Of a stretch of DNA of 64,000 nucleotides, positions 17,715 to 26,444 are shown piece by piece (position 1 is the stretch's first letter; every line of letters begins with the position of its first letter). The stretch is from assembly GCF_900167275.1 (NCBI RefSeq), contig NZ_FUWX01000006.1, forward strand, positions 1 through 64,000, read 5' to 3'. The notes under the pieces are model-generated. The model was not told the DNA's origin, ran no database searches, and worked only from the letters and a program-made list of their open reading frames with translations. Position numbers and translations under genes: made by a program. Source of the stretch: Cetobacterium ceti. GTDB taxonomy: Bacteria; Fusobacteriota; Fusobacteriia; Fusobacteriales; Fusobacteriaceae.

Positions 17715-18842
17715 TTATTTTATAATATCTTTTATTAAAACATTTTGATTCTCTATATTGGGAATATCCACATGTAAGTCATAGCCATTAGAGGTAAGAG
17801 CTGAAAATACTTGGCCAACAGTTAAAGTATCAATATTAACTCCTAATTTATATTTATTATCTAAAGTTTCAATAAGAATATTTTGTTTTATTAAAATATC
17901 TATTGAATGGGTTAAAATATTTTTTTTAATATTTAAAAGTTTAGAAAGTTCTTCAAGAGTCATTGGAAGATCATTATTTAAATAATTTTCTCCAAGGGCC
18001 ATAAGAACCTTTATAGAAATATTATAATAGGATTTAAAATTTATTTTTTGTAAATCAAAATGTTCTGTGAATATCTCTCTATTTTGTAAAAAGTATGAAA
18101 GATGACCACCTAAAATTATAAAAAACCAAATAAATCGTAGCCAAAATAAAAAAATCAAAATAACAGAAAAACTTCCATAGATTTTATTGTAAGTATTAAT
18201 AAAAATTTGTAATTTTATTAATAAAAATTGAATTTGATTAAAGAAAATAGAAACAAAAATTCCAGAAATAAATGCAGGTAAAAATTTCACATCACTTGTT
18301 GGAATTAAAATATAGAAAATAGTGAAAAAAATTGCCAACCCTGCATAGGGTAATAAAAGATTTAAATAATGCCAAGTTAAAAGAGTACCTAAACTATTCA
18401 TTGAAACTAAAATAATAGGAAAAAAAGCAAATAGAGTTAAATAATAGGAAATTCTATATATAAGTTTTCTTTTTTTATTAACCATCCATATTTCATCAAA
18501 AGCCTTTTCAACAATAGATAAAATAGAAAGTAAACTCCAAATTAAGAAGATAAATCCAAGTCCAGCTAAAACTCCACTTCTAGTATTTTCCAAAAGGTTT
18601 TGTCCAGCGTGTAAAAGGGTTTCAAGTATTTCTTCACTTAAGGGAGAATTGTTAGATAGTTGTACCATTAAATATTTTTCAATTCCAAGCCATCTACCAA
18701 TACTAAAAGTTATTGCTAAAATAGGCACAAGAGAAAAAATAGAAAAATAACAAAGAGATGTAACCCATAAATTTGAATTAGCTCTTTGATAGTTTTTAAA
18801 TGCAATGTTTAATCCAGAAAAAAAATTTTTTATAAAGTTCAT
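17715..18842 (-). CDS. YihY/BrkB family inner-membrane protein
   Basis: A 375-residue protein of the YihY (BrkB, formerly misassigned RNase BN) family with about six membrane segments in the first 260 residues. The family core is visible in SNLWVTSLCYFSIFSLVPILAITFSIG and in the segment around PTSDVKFLPAFISGIFVSIFFNQ. The C-terminal 110 residues are soluble and resemble a winged-helix segment (LTHSIDILIKQNILIE). The cellular role of the family is not settled. It is a single gene with its own promoter; AAGGTGG precedes the start. Confidence 0.9.
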   Translation of the reverse strand: MNFIKNFFSGLNIAFKNYQRANSNLWVTSLCYFSIFSLVPILAITFSIGRWLGIEKYLMVQLSNNSPLSEEILETLLHAGQNLLENTRSGVLAGLGFIFLIWSLLSILSIVEKAFDEIWMVNKKRKLIYRISYYLTLFAFFPIILVSMNSLGTLLTWHYLNLLLPYAGLAIFFTIFYILIPTSDVKFLPAFISGIFVSIFFNQIQFLLIKLQIFINTYNKIYGSFSVILIFLFWLRFIWFFIILGGHLSYFLQNREIFTEHFDLQKINFKSYYNISIKVLMALGENYLNNDLPMTLEELSKLLNIKKNILTHSIDILIKQNILIETLDNKYKLGVNIDTLTVGQVFSALTSNGYDLHVDIPNIENQNVLIKDIIK

Positions 18843-18865
18843 ATGACCACCTTTCTCTATGTGTT

Positions 18866-18894
18866 ATTTTAAATTATTCCTGTAGAAATGTAAA
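18866..18894 (-). promoter_or_regulatory. promoter of yihY-like gene
   Basis: Minus strand TTTACA (18889-18894), a 17-base spacer and TAAAAT (18866-18871), about 24 bases before the start codon. Confidence 0.6.
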
Positions 18895-18943
18895 TTCCTT
18901 TTGTAGGAAAATAAAAATATGTTGAATAAAGACAGAGTGATAT

Positions 18944-18963
18944 GTTATCCTACGTATGGTAAC
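18944..18963. promoter_or_regulatory. imperfect palindrome upstream of the regulator gene
   Basis: GTTATCC-TACGTA-TGGTAAC is symmetric at eight of ten pairs and sits 25 bases before the start codon of the regulator. A further GGTAAC occurs at 18979-18984. It is a candidate autoregulatory site. Confidence 0.4.
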
Positions 18964-18988
18964 AAAAAAATTGTGGAGGGTAACAATA

Positions 18989-20254
18989 ATGAAAATTGCC
19001 ATAGTAGGGGCACCTGATTCTGTGGAAAAGGTATACAACGTTTTAGAACAGCATAATTCAGAAGTGGAGTTTATAAAGTGCATTGAAGAAAAGGTAGAAA
19101 ATACTCCAAAATTAATAGAGAAAATACAGAATGAGGTTGATGGAATATATGTTACAGGGGTAGGAATTTATTCCTTAATAAAAAAGAAATTAAAAATACC
19201 AGTGGCGTATACCTCTAGAAAATTTCCAAGTATTGCAAAGGCTTTTTGGGATTTAAAAAATGACTATGTAGACTTTGGAAGTTTAAAATTAGGAATTGAT
19301 ATAGTGGATAAAAATTCCTTAAAAGATGTATTGACTGAATTCAATATTCCTTTGGAAAGCTATACTTTACAAGAATATGTAAAAAGTAAAAGTGAAGAGG
19401 AATACTTAAAAGAATATGAAAGACTTTTAAAAAATGACAAAATAAATTGTATAATGACAGCCTTTGGACATATATATTTTTATTTTAAAAAAATGGATAT
19501 ACCTGTGTATAGATTACAGGCATCTGGAATAGAGATAAAAGAAAAATTTCAAAGTCTTGTTAGAGATATAGAATTTGTAAAAAATGAAGAAAGTAGTCTA
19601 GGAGTTCAAATTATAAAAATTCATGGAGAGGGAATTTCAGAATTTTTAATAGATGATGCAGAGATTATTTTAGAAAATTTTTCTAAGGAGATACAAGGAG
19701 ATTATAAAAAATTAGATAATCATGAATATATGCTTATTGGAACAAAAAAAATGTTGAAGAATAAGGATATAATTTGGATATTGAAAAAAGCTTTAATGGA
19801 ATTCATTGAACAAAATGAAGAGATTAATATTGGAATAGGAATTGGATATGGGGAAAGTATTCTATATGCAGAAAAAAATGCTAGAAAAGCTTTAGGGTTA
19901 AGTTTAGAAAAAAAAGAATTCCAAATATTTGCCTCAGAAGGAAAAAGTATAAGAGGTCCTTTATTCGAGCAAAAAGAGATAGAATATAGGGATCAAGTTA
20001 ATGAAGAGATATATAAAATTGCAAAAAATGCTGGGATAAGTTCAAATTATCTTTGTAAAATAAAAGCAATTCAGAGTAAATATGACAAAAAAGAGTTTTC
20101 TAGTAAGGAACTTGCAGAGTATTTAGAGATCAGCGAGAGAAGTGCAAATAGAATTATTAAATCTACTTTAGAGAATGGGTTTGGTAAATTAATAGAGTTT
20201 GAAAATTCAATAAAAGCAGGAAGACCAAGAAGAATAATTAAATTTAATTTTTAA
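18989..20254 (+). CDS. putative transcriptional regulator with GGDEF-like region and C-terminal winged helix
   Basis: A 421-residue cytoplasmic protein. Residues 1-180 look like a PrpR_N-type sensory fold (VDGIYVTGVGIYSLIKKKLKIPVAYTSR). Residues 190-310 hold a degenerate GGDEF-like region, seen in NIGIGIGYGESILYAEKNARKALG. Residues 365-421 look like a winged helix (SSKELAEYLEISERSANRIIKSTL, ending GRPRRIIKF). It lies directly upstream of a DUF3100 membrane protein, its small partner and an amidohydrolase, which it likely controls. The start is ATG at 18989 behind GTGGAGGG; an upstream in-frame start overlaps that site. No precise family name is claimed. Confidence 0.78.
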   Translation: MKIAIVGAPDSVEKVYNVLEQHNSEVEFIKCIEEKVENTPKLIEKIQNEVDGIYVTGVGIYSLIKKKLKIPVAYTSRKFPSIAKAFWDLKNDYVDFGSLKLGIDIVDKNSLKDVLTEFNIPLESYTLQEYVKSKSEEEYLKEYERLLKNDKINCIMTAFGHIYFYFKKMDIPVYRLQASGIEIKEKFQSLVRDIEFVKNEESSLGVQIIKIHGEGISEFLIDDAEIILENFSKEIQGDYKKLDNHEYMLIGTKKMLKNKDIIWILKKALMEFIEQNEEINIGIGIGYGESILYAEKNARKALGLSLEKKEFQIFASEGKSIRGPLFEQKEIEYRDQVNEEIYKIAKNAGISSNYLCKIKAIQSKYDKKEFSSKELAEYLEISERSANRIIKSTLENGFGKLIEFENSIKAGRPRRIIKFNF

Positions 20255-20262
20255 AACAAGTG

Positions 20263-20297
20263 AAAAGAGTAGCGACATTATGTACTACTCTTTTTTA
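20263..20297 (+). terminator. terminator after regulator gene
   Basis: AAAAGAGTAG and CTACTCTTTT pair around a 12-base loop, followed by more T. It separates the regulator from the DUF3100 operon. Confidence 0.82.
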
Positions 20298-20324
20298 TTT
20301 TGTTTGAAAAAAGAAATAAAAGTA

Positions 20325-20353
20325 TTGACTTTTATGTGAAATATTAGTATAAG
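20325..20353 (+). promoter_or_regulatory. promoter of DUF3100/amidohydrolase operon
   Basis: TTGACT (20325-20330), a 17-base spacer and TATAAG (20348-20353). In the leader GTCCT-ATTC-AGGAC (20373-20386) forms a small hairpin directly before the AAAGGAG ribosome site. Confidence 0.68.
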
Positions 20354-20406
20354 TATATCAGGGAGAAATAAAGTCCTATTCAGGACAAAAAAAGGAGTTT
20401 GATAAA

Positions 20407-21225
20407 ATGAATAAAGTGATGAGCAAATTATTAGTAACATCTATTTTGATAATTGCACTTTGTGAACTGATTGGAAAAGTAAATGTGCCTGTAGGAGGAG
20501 TAAATATTGTTTTATTTCCAATGTTATATGCAGTAGGAATAGGACTTATGATTACACCAGATTTATTAGGGAGAAAAATAAAAGCTTTAAAAGAAGTTAT
20601 AGGGGAAAAAGAAATAAAACTTGCTGGAGAATTTGTAGGAATAATTTTACTAATTTTGGGAGTTAAATATGGAACTTTAGCAGGACCAAATTTTCAAAAA
20701 ATAATTGAAGCAGGGCCAGCTTTCTTAGCACAAGAATTTGGACATATATTATCACCTATTATTGCTTTACCTTTAGCACTATTCTTAGGAATGAAAAGAG
20801 AAGCAGTTGGAGCCACATCAAGTATAAGTAGAGAGCCATCTTTAGGAGTTATTGGAGAAAAATATGGAATAGATTCTCCTGAGGGAAGCGGAGTATTAGG
20901 AACTTATTTAATAGGAACAGTACTAGGAACTATTGTATTTGGAATTTTAGGTTCAGTTGCAGTTTATACGGGGATTCACCCTTATGCACTTGGAATGGCT
21001 TGTGGAGTTGGAAGTGGAAGTATGATGACAGCGGCAGTTGCAGCATTGACAGAAACAATTCCAGTAAATATGAGAGATACAGTTGTGGCCTATGCTGCAA
21101 CAAGTAATATGCTTTCTGGAATAACGGGAGTAAATTTCTTAATATTTATAACACTACCATTAACAAACAAAATGTATTCAATTTTAGAGCCAAAACTTGG
21201 AAGAAAAAAAGAGGTGAAAGCATAA
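20407..21225 (+). CDS. DUF3100 family integral membrane protein
   Basis: A 272-residue membrane protein with seven to eight hydrophobic segments, recognised as DUF3100 from its glycine-rich pattern (SREPSLGVIGEKYGIDSPEGSGVLGTYLIGTVLGT and GMACGVGSGSMMTAAVAAL). The family function is not known; the layout looks like a transporter. It is followed with one-base overlap by a small membrane protein and then by an M20 amidohydrolase. Uptake of an amide or peptide-like substrate that is hydrolysed inside is a reasonable guess, not shown by sequence. Confidence 0.82.
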   Translation: MNKVMSKLLVTSILIIALCELIGKVNVPVGGVNIVLFPMLYAVGIGLMITPDLLGRKIKALKEVIGEKEIKLAGEFVGIILLILGVKYGTLAGPNFQKIIEAGPAFLAQEFGHILSPIIALPLALFLGMKREAVGATSSISREPSLGVIGEKYGIDSPEGSGVLGTYLIGTVLGTIVFGILGSVAVYTGIHPYALGMACGVGSGSMMTAAVAALTETIPVNMRDTVVAYAATSNMLSGITGVNFLIFITLPLTNKMYSILEPKLGRKKEVKA

Positions 21226-21692
21226 TGGGAAAAATTAATATTAACAAATTAGGTTTTCAAGGAACGTTATTAGCATTTAGTGGAATGTTAGTTCTATTAA
21301 CTCAAAAAATAGGAATGGGGAGTTCTATAATAGAGGGATTACCTGGAATGGCAATGATATTAGGAGTAGCTTTAGTAGCTTTAATAATAAAGGAATTATT
21401 TCCAAAATCTATATTTCCAGCATTTGGATGGGTAACAATTTTAGGATTTTTAATGAGTATACCTTATAATCCAATGGCTAAAATTTTTATGGAGCATACA
21501 AGTAAAATAAACTTTATGGCAATAACAACACCTTTACTGACTTTAGCAGGAATTTCAGTAGGGGGAAAAATAGAGGAATTAAAAAGTATGTCATGGAAAA
21601 TTGTTTTAATATCTATGATTGTATTTGTATCAATATTCTTTGCATGTGCATTGATTGCAGAGACGGTTTTAAAATTAAGAGGAGAAATTTAA
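21225..21692 (+). CDS. small integral membrane protein, partner of DUF3100
   Basis: A 155-residue membrane protein with four to five hydrophobic segments: residues 13-30, 40-60, 65-85, 95-115 and 125-150. Pro/Gly breaks are typical of a transporter half. I do not recognise a named family. Its ATG overlaps the TAA of the DUF3100 gene (TAATG), so the two are translationally coupled and probably form one complex. The amidohydrolase follows 23 bases later. Confidence 0.8.
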   Translation: MGKININKLGFQGTLLAFSGMLVLLTQKIGMGSSIIEGLPGMAMILGVALVALIIKELFPKSIFPAFGWVTILGFLMSIPYNPMAKIFMEHTSKINFMAITTPLLTLAGISVGGKIEELKSMSWKIVLISMIVFVSIFFACALIAETVLKLRGEI

Positions 21693-21715
21693 TTACAGAG
21701 AAAAGGGGATAGAAC

Positions 21716-23032
21716 ATGGACATTAATTTATTAAAAAAGAAAGTAATTGAAACTATAGAAGCAAATAAGGATGTTATTATAGAAACAGGAAGAAAAATAT
21801 ATAAAACACCTGAGTATGGATATAAAGAGTTTGAAAGTACAAAAATTGTAAGTGATTTCTTTAAAAATCAATTGGGATTAACACCTGAAGAGGGAGTTGC
21901 CTATACAGGATGTAGAGCTAGGGCAAATGAAGATGCAAATGGCCCTAAAGTTGCCATATTAGGGGAACTGGACGCTATATCTTGTAATGACCATTGTGAT
22001 GCAAATGAAATAGGAGCAATCCATGCTTGTGGACACAATATTCAAGTAGCTGGAATGTTAGGAGCTGCTGTAGGACTTGTTAAATCAGGAATTTTAAATG
22101 AATTAGGAGGGAAGGTTGACTTTATTGCAACTCCTGCTGAGGAATTTGTAGAGTTAGAGTATAGAAGTAAATTAAGAGCAGAGGGAAAAATAAAATATTT
22201 CGGTGGAAAACAAGAAATGATATATAATGGTGCTTTTGATGATGTAAATATGGCAATTATGTTCCATGCTTTGGATTTAGGAGATAAAAAAGTTCTTACA
22301 GGACCTGTAAGTAATGGATTTATAGGTAAACAAGTTAAGTTTATAGGAAAGGAAGCCCATGCTGGATCAGCTCCATATGAAGGAATTAATGCTTTAAATG
22401 CAGCTATGCTAGCAATAAATAATGTTCATGCTCAAAGAGAAACATTTAAAGAAAGTGATAAAGTAAGATTCCATCCGATTATAACAAAGGGTGGAGATAT
22501 TGTAAACGTTGTTCCAGCTGATGTTAGAATGGAATCATATGTAAGAGCTAGAACTATTGAAGGAATGGTAGATGCTAATAAAAAAGTAAATAGAGGATTA
22601 ATAGCAGGAGCTCATGCAGTAGGAGCAAATATTGAAATTACAGAGTTACCTGGATATTTACCAATCTTAAAGCATGATTCAATGGAAGCGGTTTTAAGAG
22701 ATAACTTAGAATTTTTAGGTCTTAAGGATGATATTGTTGAAGGCGGAGATTTCACAGGATCTTTTGATTTTGGAGATGTTTCACATATAATTCCTACATT
22801 ACACCCAATGTTTGGAGGTATTAAGGGAGGATTACATACAAAGGAATATAATATTGCTGATGAGGAAGCAGCTTATTTATTACCTGCAAAGGCAATGGCT
22901 TTAACGGTTGTAGATTTATTAATAAATGAAGGAGCTAAGGCTAAGGATATTTTAAAGAATTTCAAACCTGTAATGACTAAGAAAGAATATTTAGAATTTA
23001 TGGAGTCAAATGATAAAGTAATAAAAGCTTAA
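21716..23032 (+). CDS. M20-family amidohydrolase
   Basis: A 438-residue M20D-type metal-dependent amidohydrolase, related to HipO/AbgB-like enzymes that cleave N-acyl or aminobenzoyl amides. Metal-site elements are GELDA (83-87), CGHN (105-108) and AEE (141-143). The dimerisation domain includes GKEAHAGSAPYEGINALNAAMLAINNVHAQRE. It is the last gene of the DUF3100 operon and likely the enzyme for whatever that membrane pair transports. The start has AAAGGGG upstream. The substrate cannot be told from sequence. Confidence 0.9.
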   Translation: MDINLLKKKVIETIEANKDVIIETGRKIYKTPEYGYKEFESTKIVSDFFKNQLGLTPEEGVAYTGCRARANEDANGPKVAILGELDAISCNDHCDANEIGAIHACGHNIQVAGMLGAAVGLVKSGILNELGGKVDFIATPAEEFVELEYRSKLRAEGKIKYFGGKQEMIYNGAFDDVNMAIMFHALDLGDKKVLTGPVSNGFIGKQVKFIGKEAHAGSAPYEGINALNAAMLAINNVHAQRETFKESDKVRFHPIITKGGDIVNVVPADVRMESYVRARTIEGMVDANKKVNRGLIAGAHAVGANIEITELPGYLPILKHDSMEAVLRDNLEFLGLKDDIVEGGDFTGSFDFGDVSHIIPTLHPMFGGIKGGLHTKEYNIADEEAAYLLPAKAMALTVVDLLINEGAKAKDILKNFKPVMTKKEYLEFMESNDKVIKA

Positions 23033-23035
23033 AAC

Positions 23036-23063
23036 AAAAACCGCTAAAATTTTAGCGGTTTTT
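23036..23063. terminator. bidirectional terminator between convergent genes
   Basis: AAAAACCGCTAAAA and TTTTAGCGGTTTTT form a perfect 14-base hairpin serving the amidohydrolase operon and the DUF2141 gene. Confidence 0.92.
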
Positions 23064-23064
23064 A

Positions 23065-23469
23065 TTATTTTAAAGTTACATTTTGAATTTCTAGAGAATT
23101 TTTTATAATAAATTTTGCTGAGGAATAGGAAGGTTTAAATTTAGGAGAGTAATTATTTGAAAATCCTATGGGTTCTTTTGGGATGTGAAACATATTTGTA
23201 TCTAATTTGCTATTATTATTTTCATCTAAAAATAAGGTAAAAGCATAAGCTCCTTCAGGAATATTTTCAATATTTATAGTAGTAAGATTTGGAATTAAAT
23301 TAAATTTAATTTTTTTATATGCTTTTTCAGGTTTTAAAAAATCAGCTTCATTATCATAAAGGGCTAAAAAAATAGTTCCACGGTAATTTTTATTGTGCAC
23401 TTTTACTTGTAAAGTGGCTCCGAATATAGATGAAGAAAGTAAAAAAATAAGTAAAAATAATTTTTTCAT
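23065..23469 (-). CDS. exported DUF2141 protein
   Basis: A 134-residue protein with a signal peptide (MKKLFLLIFLLSSSIFGA, cleavage probably after SIFG-A). The mature part matches DUF2141: a beta-rich small domain with FLALYDNEADFLKP, NIPEGAYAFTLFLDENNNSKLDTN and PKEPIGFSNN. These proteins are periplasmic or outer-membrane associated and of unknown function. It is a single gene with a ribosome site GGAG before the start. Confidence 0.87.
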   Translation of the reverse strand: MKKLFLLIFLLSSSIFGATLQVKVHNKNYRGTIFLALYDNEADFLKPEKAYKKIKFNLIPNLTTINIENIPEGAYAFTLFLDENNNSKLDTNMFHIPKEPIGFSNNYSPKFKPSYSSAKFIIKNSLEIQNVTLK

Positions 23470-23636
23470 AAATATAAACTCCTCTGTATTATATATTTTT
23501 GTTAGTTATTTTATCATTAATAAAGAGATAATAAAATATTTTTTTGATGAATTTAAGAAGATAGTGTTCAATTATATTTAAATGTGTTAAACTATGAATA
23601 GCACTTTTATTTTTAATTAAAATTTTGGAGGAGTTT

Positions 23637-25196
23637 ATGAAGAAACTTATTAAATTGACACAGTATGCATTGTTATTATTTTTAATGGTGACCACTTTAT
23701 TTGCAAAGGTAACTAAAATTGATATTATCAGTTTTAATGATTTCCATGGAAATGTGGCTGAGGACACAAGAGAAAAGGGAAAAAATATTGGAATGGCAAA
23801 GATGGTTGGATATGTCAATGAAGTTAAAAAGGGAAATCCCAATGTAATTGTTGTAAGTGGTGGAGATAACTATCAAGGTACAGCAATATCAAATTTAACA
23901 TTTGGAGCACCAGTTAATAGAATGATGAAAGCTATGAAGGTAACTGCTTCAGCAGTTGGAAACCATGAATTTGACTGGGGAAGTGAAAGAATTGGTAAAT
24001 GGGCTAAGGAAGGAAATTTTGATTATTTAGCTGCTAATATTTATGATAAAAAAACTGGAAAACCTGTGGCATGGGCTAAGCCATATAAAATTGTAAAAAT
24101 TGATGGGGTAAAAGTTGGGATTATAGGTCTTGCAACTGAGCAAACTAAATATCAAACTAAGGCAGAATTTGTAAAAAATATTGAATTTAAACCTGCTAAT
24201 GAAGCTGCTCAATATTGGGTAAATTATTTAAATGCAGGAAAAGATAAAATGGGAAAACCAGATATTATTATTGCAATAACACATATTCCAAGTGCTCAAG
24301 ATGAGAATAAGGTTATATCTGGAGATGAATTAAATAAGTTAACTAAAGTTAAGGGAATTGCTGGAATTATAACAGGACACTCTCATAGAACAGTTTCAGG
24401 AACTATGAATGGAATTCCTGTAATTCAAGCTTATAAATATGGAAGAGCTTTAGGAAGATTACATATAGTTATGGAAGATGGGAAAATAATAGAGGTTAAA
24501 CCTTCTGTGGATATGGTTTCTAATAATAAATCAGATATTATTCCAGATAAGGGAACAGAAGCAGCTTTAGATAAACAAACTAAGGAATTAGCTGGAGTTT
24601 TAGGAGTAAAAGTAGGCAAATTAAATGAAGATTTAACTCATGATAGAGGTGGATCTTTAACTAAATTAGGTTATTGGGCAACAGACGCAATGAGAAAAGC
24701 GACAAATGCACAAATTGGATTAACTAATGGTGGTGGATTAAGAAGAACACTATATAAAGGTGATATCACAATGGGAGATATGTATGAGATTATGCCATTT
24801 GATAACCAATTAGTTGTAGTAAAAGTTACAGGAAAACAATTAAGAGAATTAATAGATCATGGAATAGGTGCTGATTATATGACTGATGGACAATTTGCAG
24901 GATTAAAAGTAACTTATGATCCATCAAAACCATATGAGCATAGAATTACAAGTATTGCTCTTGAAAATGGAACTCCAATAAATGATAAGGAAATCTATAC
25001 TATTGCAACTAATGACTTTATAGTTGGTGGAGGAGATAGATATAACTTTAAGGGAGCTGTAGAAGTTAAGGACTTATTTATTCCTATTAGAGATGTATTA
25101 GTGGATAGAATTAAAGAGGAAAAAGTAGTAAAAGTTCCTAATATAGATGATGTTTTAAAAGTAGATAAAGAGGCTGAAGTAAAAAAAGCAGCATAA
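23637..25196 (+). CDS. periplasmic 5'-nucleotidase / UDP-sugar hydrolase (UshA type)
   Basis: A 519-residue exported metallophosphoesterase of the 5'-nucleotidase family, which releases phosphate from extracellular nucleotides. After a signal peptide (residues 1 to about 22, ending TLFA), the metal sites appear in order: DIISFNDFHGN, GGDNYQG, GNHEFDWG, and GHSHR. The C-terminal substrate domain has TNGGGLRRTLYKGDITMGDMYEIMPFDN. The start is ATG at 23637 with TTGGAGGAG upstream; an in-frame start at 23625 runs through that site. The YibE/F gene follows 18 bases later and may be co-transcribed. Confidence 0.92.
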   Translation: MKKLIKLTQYALLLFLMVTTLFAKVTKIDIISFNDFHGNVAEDTREKGKNIGMAKMVGYVNEVKKGNPNVIVVSGGDNYQGTAISNLTFGAPVNRMMKAMKVTASAVGNHEFDWGSERIGKWAKEGNFDYLAANIYDKKTGKPVAWAKPYKIVKIDGVKVGIIGLATEQTKYQTKAEFVKNIEFKPANEAAQYWVNYLNAGKDKMGKPDIIIAITHIPSAQDENKVISGDELNKLTKVKGIAGIITGHSHRTVSGTMNGIPVIQAYKYGRALGRLHIVMEDGKIIEVKPSVDMVSNNKSDIIPDKGTEAALDKQTKELAGVLGVKVGKLNEDLTHDRGGSLTKLGYWATDAMRKATNAQIGLTNGGGLRRTLYKGDITMGDMYEIMPFDNQLVVVKVTGKQLRELIDHGIGADYMTDGQFAGLKVTYDPSKPYEHRITSIALENGTPINDKEIYTIATNDFIVGGGDRYNFKGAVEVKDLFIPIRDVLVDRIKEEKVVKVPNIDDVLKVDKEAEVKKAA

Positions 25197-25214
25197 TAAA
25201 AGAAAGAGGCAACA

Positions 25215-26342
25215 ATGAAGAAAGTTTTACTAATATTATTTCTATTGAGTACAGTTATCTTTGGAAATGATTTAAAAAATTTAAAAAGTTTCTATCGGGA
25301 AGAGGTAACTGATAGGGGATATACAATTGTAAAGGCTAGAATTGTGGATATTCCCTATGATGATACAAAGGAAAAAAGAGATATACCTATTGAAAGTGAT
25401 ATAAGGTATCAACATGTTAAGGTAAAACTTTTAACAGGAGATTTCAAAGGAAAAGTTTATACTCTTAGAAATACTATAGACCAAATAAATCCATATAAGT
25501 TAATTTTCAAAAAGGGAGAGAAAATTTTATTATATCAATATGAGGAAAATGGTCATTTGACAGGATTAAAGATATTTGAAAGATCTAAGGAAAATTCTTT
25601 ATATTTTCTTGTCGGGATTTTTATTTTATCTATGATAGCTATAGGAGGAATAAAAGGATTAAAAGCATTTATTACACTATTTTTAACAGTGGTTGTAGTA
25701 ATATTTTTCTTAGTTCCCCTTTTAGTAAAAGGCTATTCACCAATTCCTATTACCATTGTAGCTGTGGGAATTATAACGGTGATAACCTTATTTATTGTAA
25801 GTGGAATAAATAGAAAAACTCTTGCAGGAATTTTAGGAACAGTTTTAGGAACTATAATAGCGGGAGTTCTTGCAATGGGAGTGAGTAATTATACCCAATT
25901 AGTTGGGATGGGCTCAGAGGATATGCAAGCTCTAGTTTATGGTTCTAATGGACATTTTTTAGATTATAGAGGAATACTTTTTTCTGGAGTTATAATAGGT
26001 GCTTTAGGAGCTGTAATGGATGTGGCTATATCGATAGCTTCTTCTATGTGGGAAATAGAGGAATTAAATCCTGAGATAACTAATAAGCAACTTATAAAAT
26101 CAGGAATGAACATAGGTAAAGATATAATGGGAGCTATGTCGAACACATTAATTCTTGCTTATGTGGGAAGTTCATTATCTCTTATAATGGTTTTTGTATC
26201 TTTTAAGTTGAGTTTCTGTGAAATAATAAACTTAGATATAGTTGCCACAGAGATAATTAGAAGTATAGCAGGAAGTATAGGACTTGTTTTATCTATTCCT
26301 GTAACTGTATTTGTATCTGTTCTATTAAGGGATAGAAAATAG
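25215..26342 (+). CDS. YibE/F-family membrane protein
   Basis: A 375-residue protein with a signal-like N-terminus, an extracytoplasmic domain of about 110 residues, and then about eight membrane segments. The YibE/F core is evident (VVVIFFLVPLLVKGYSPIPITI and GRILFSGVIIGALGAVMDVAISIASS-like region near residues 255-280). The family is widespread in anaerobes and of unknown function. It is downstream of the nucleotidase with a short gap and closed by a strong terminator. Confidence 0.88.
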   Translation: MKKVLLILFLLSTVIFGNDLKNLKSFYREEVTDRGYTIVKARIVDIPYDDTKEKRDIPIESDIRYQHVKVKLLTGDFKGKVYTLRNTIDQINPYKLIFKKGEKILLYQYEENGHLTGLKIFERSKENSLYFLVGIFILSMIAIGGIKGLKAFITLFLTVVVVIFFLVPLLVKGYSPIPITIVAVGIITVITLFIVSGINRKTLAGILGTVLGTIIAGVLAMGVSNYTQLVGMGSEDMQALVYGSNGHFLDYRGILFSGVIIGALGAVMDVAISIASSMWEIEELNPEITNKQLIKSGMNIGKDIMGAMSNTLILAYVGSSLSLIMVFVSFKLSFCEIINLDIVATEIIRSIAGSIGLVLSIPVTVFVSVLLRDRK

Positions 26343-26345
26343 TTG

Positions 26346-26379
26346 AAAGGCTACTAAAGTGTAGCCTTTCTTTTTTTTT
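26346..26379 (+). terminator. terminator after YibE/F gene
   Basis: AAAGGCTAC and GTAGCCTTT pair around a six-base loop, followed by C and nine T. Confidence 0.92.
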
Positions 26380-26444
26380 AGAAATAAAAATGTTATAATT
26401 TGAAAAATAAAAAAGATAAAATTTAAATAAGGAAGGGTTTAAAA

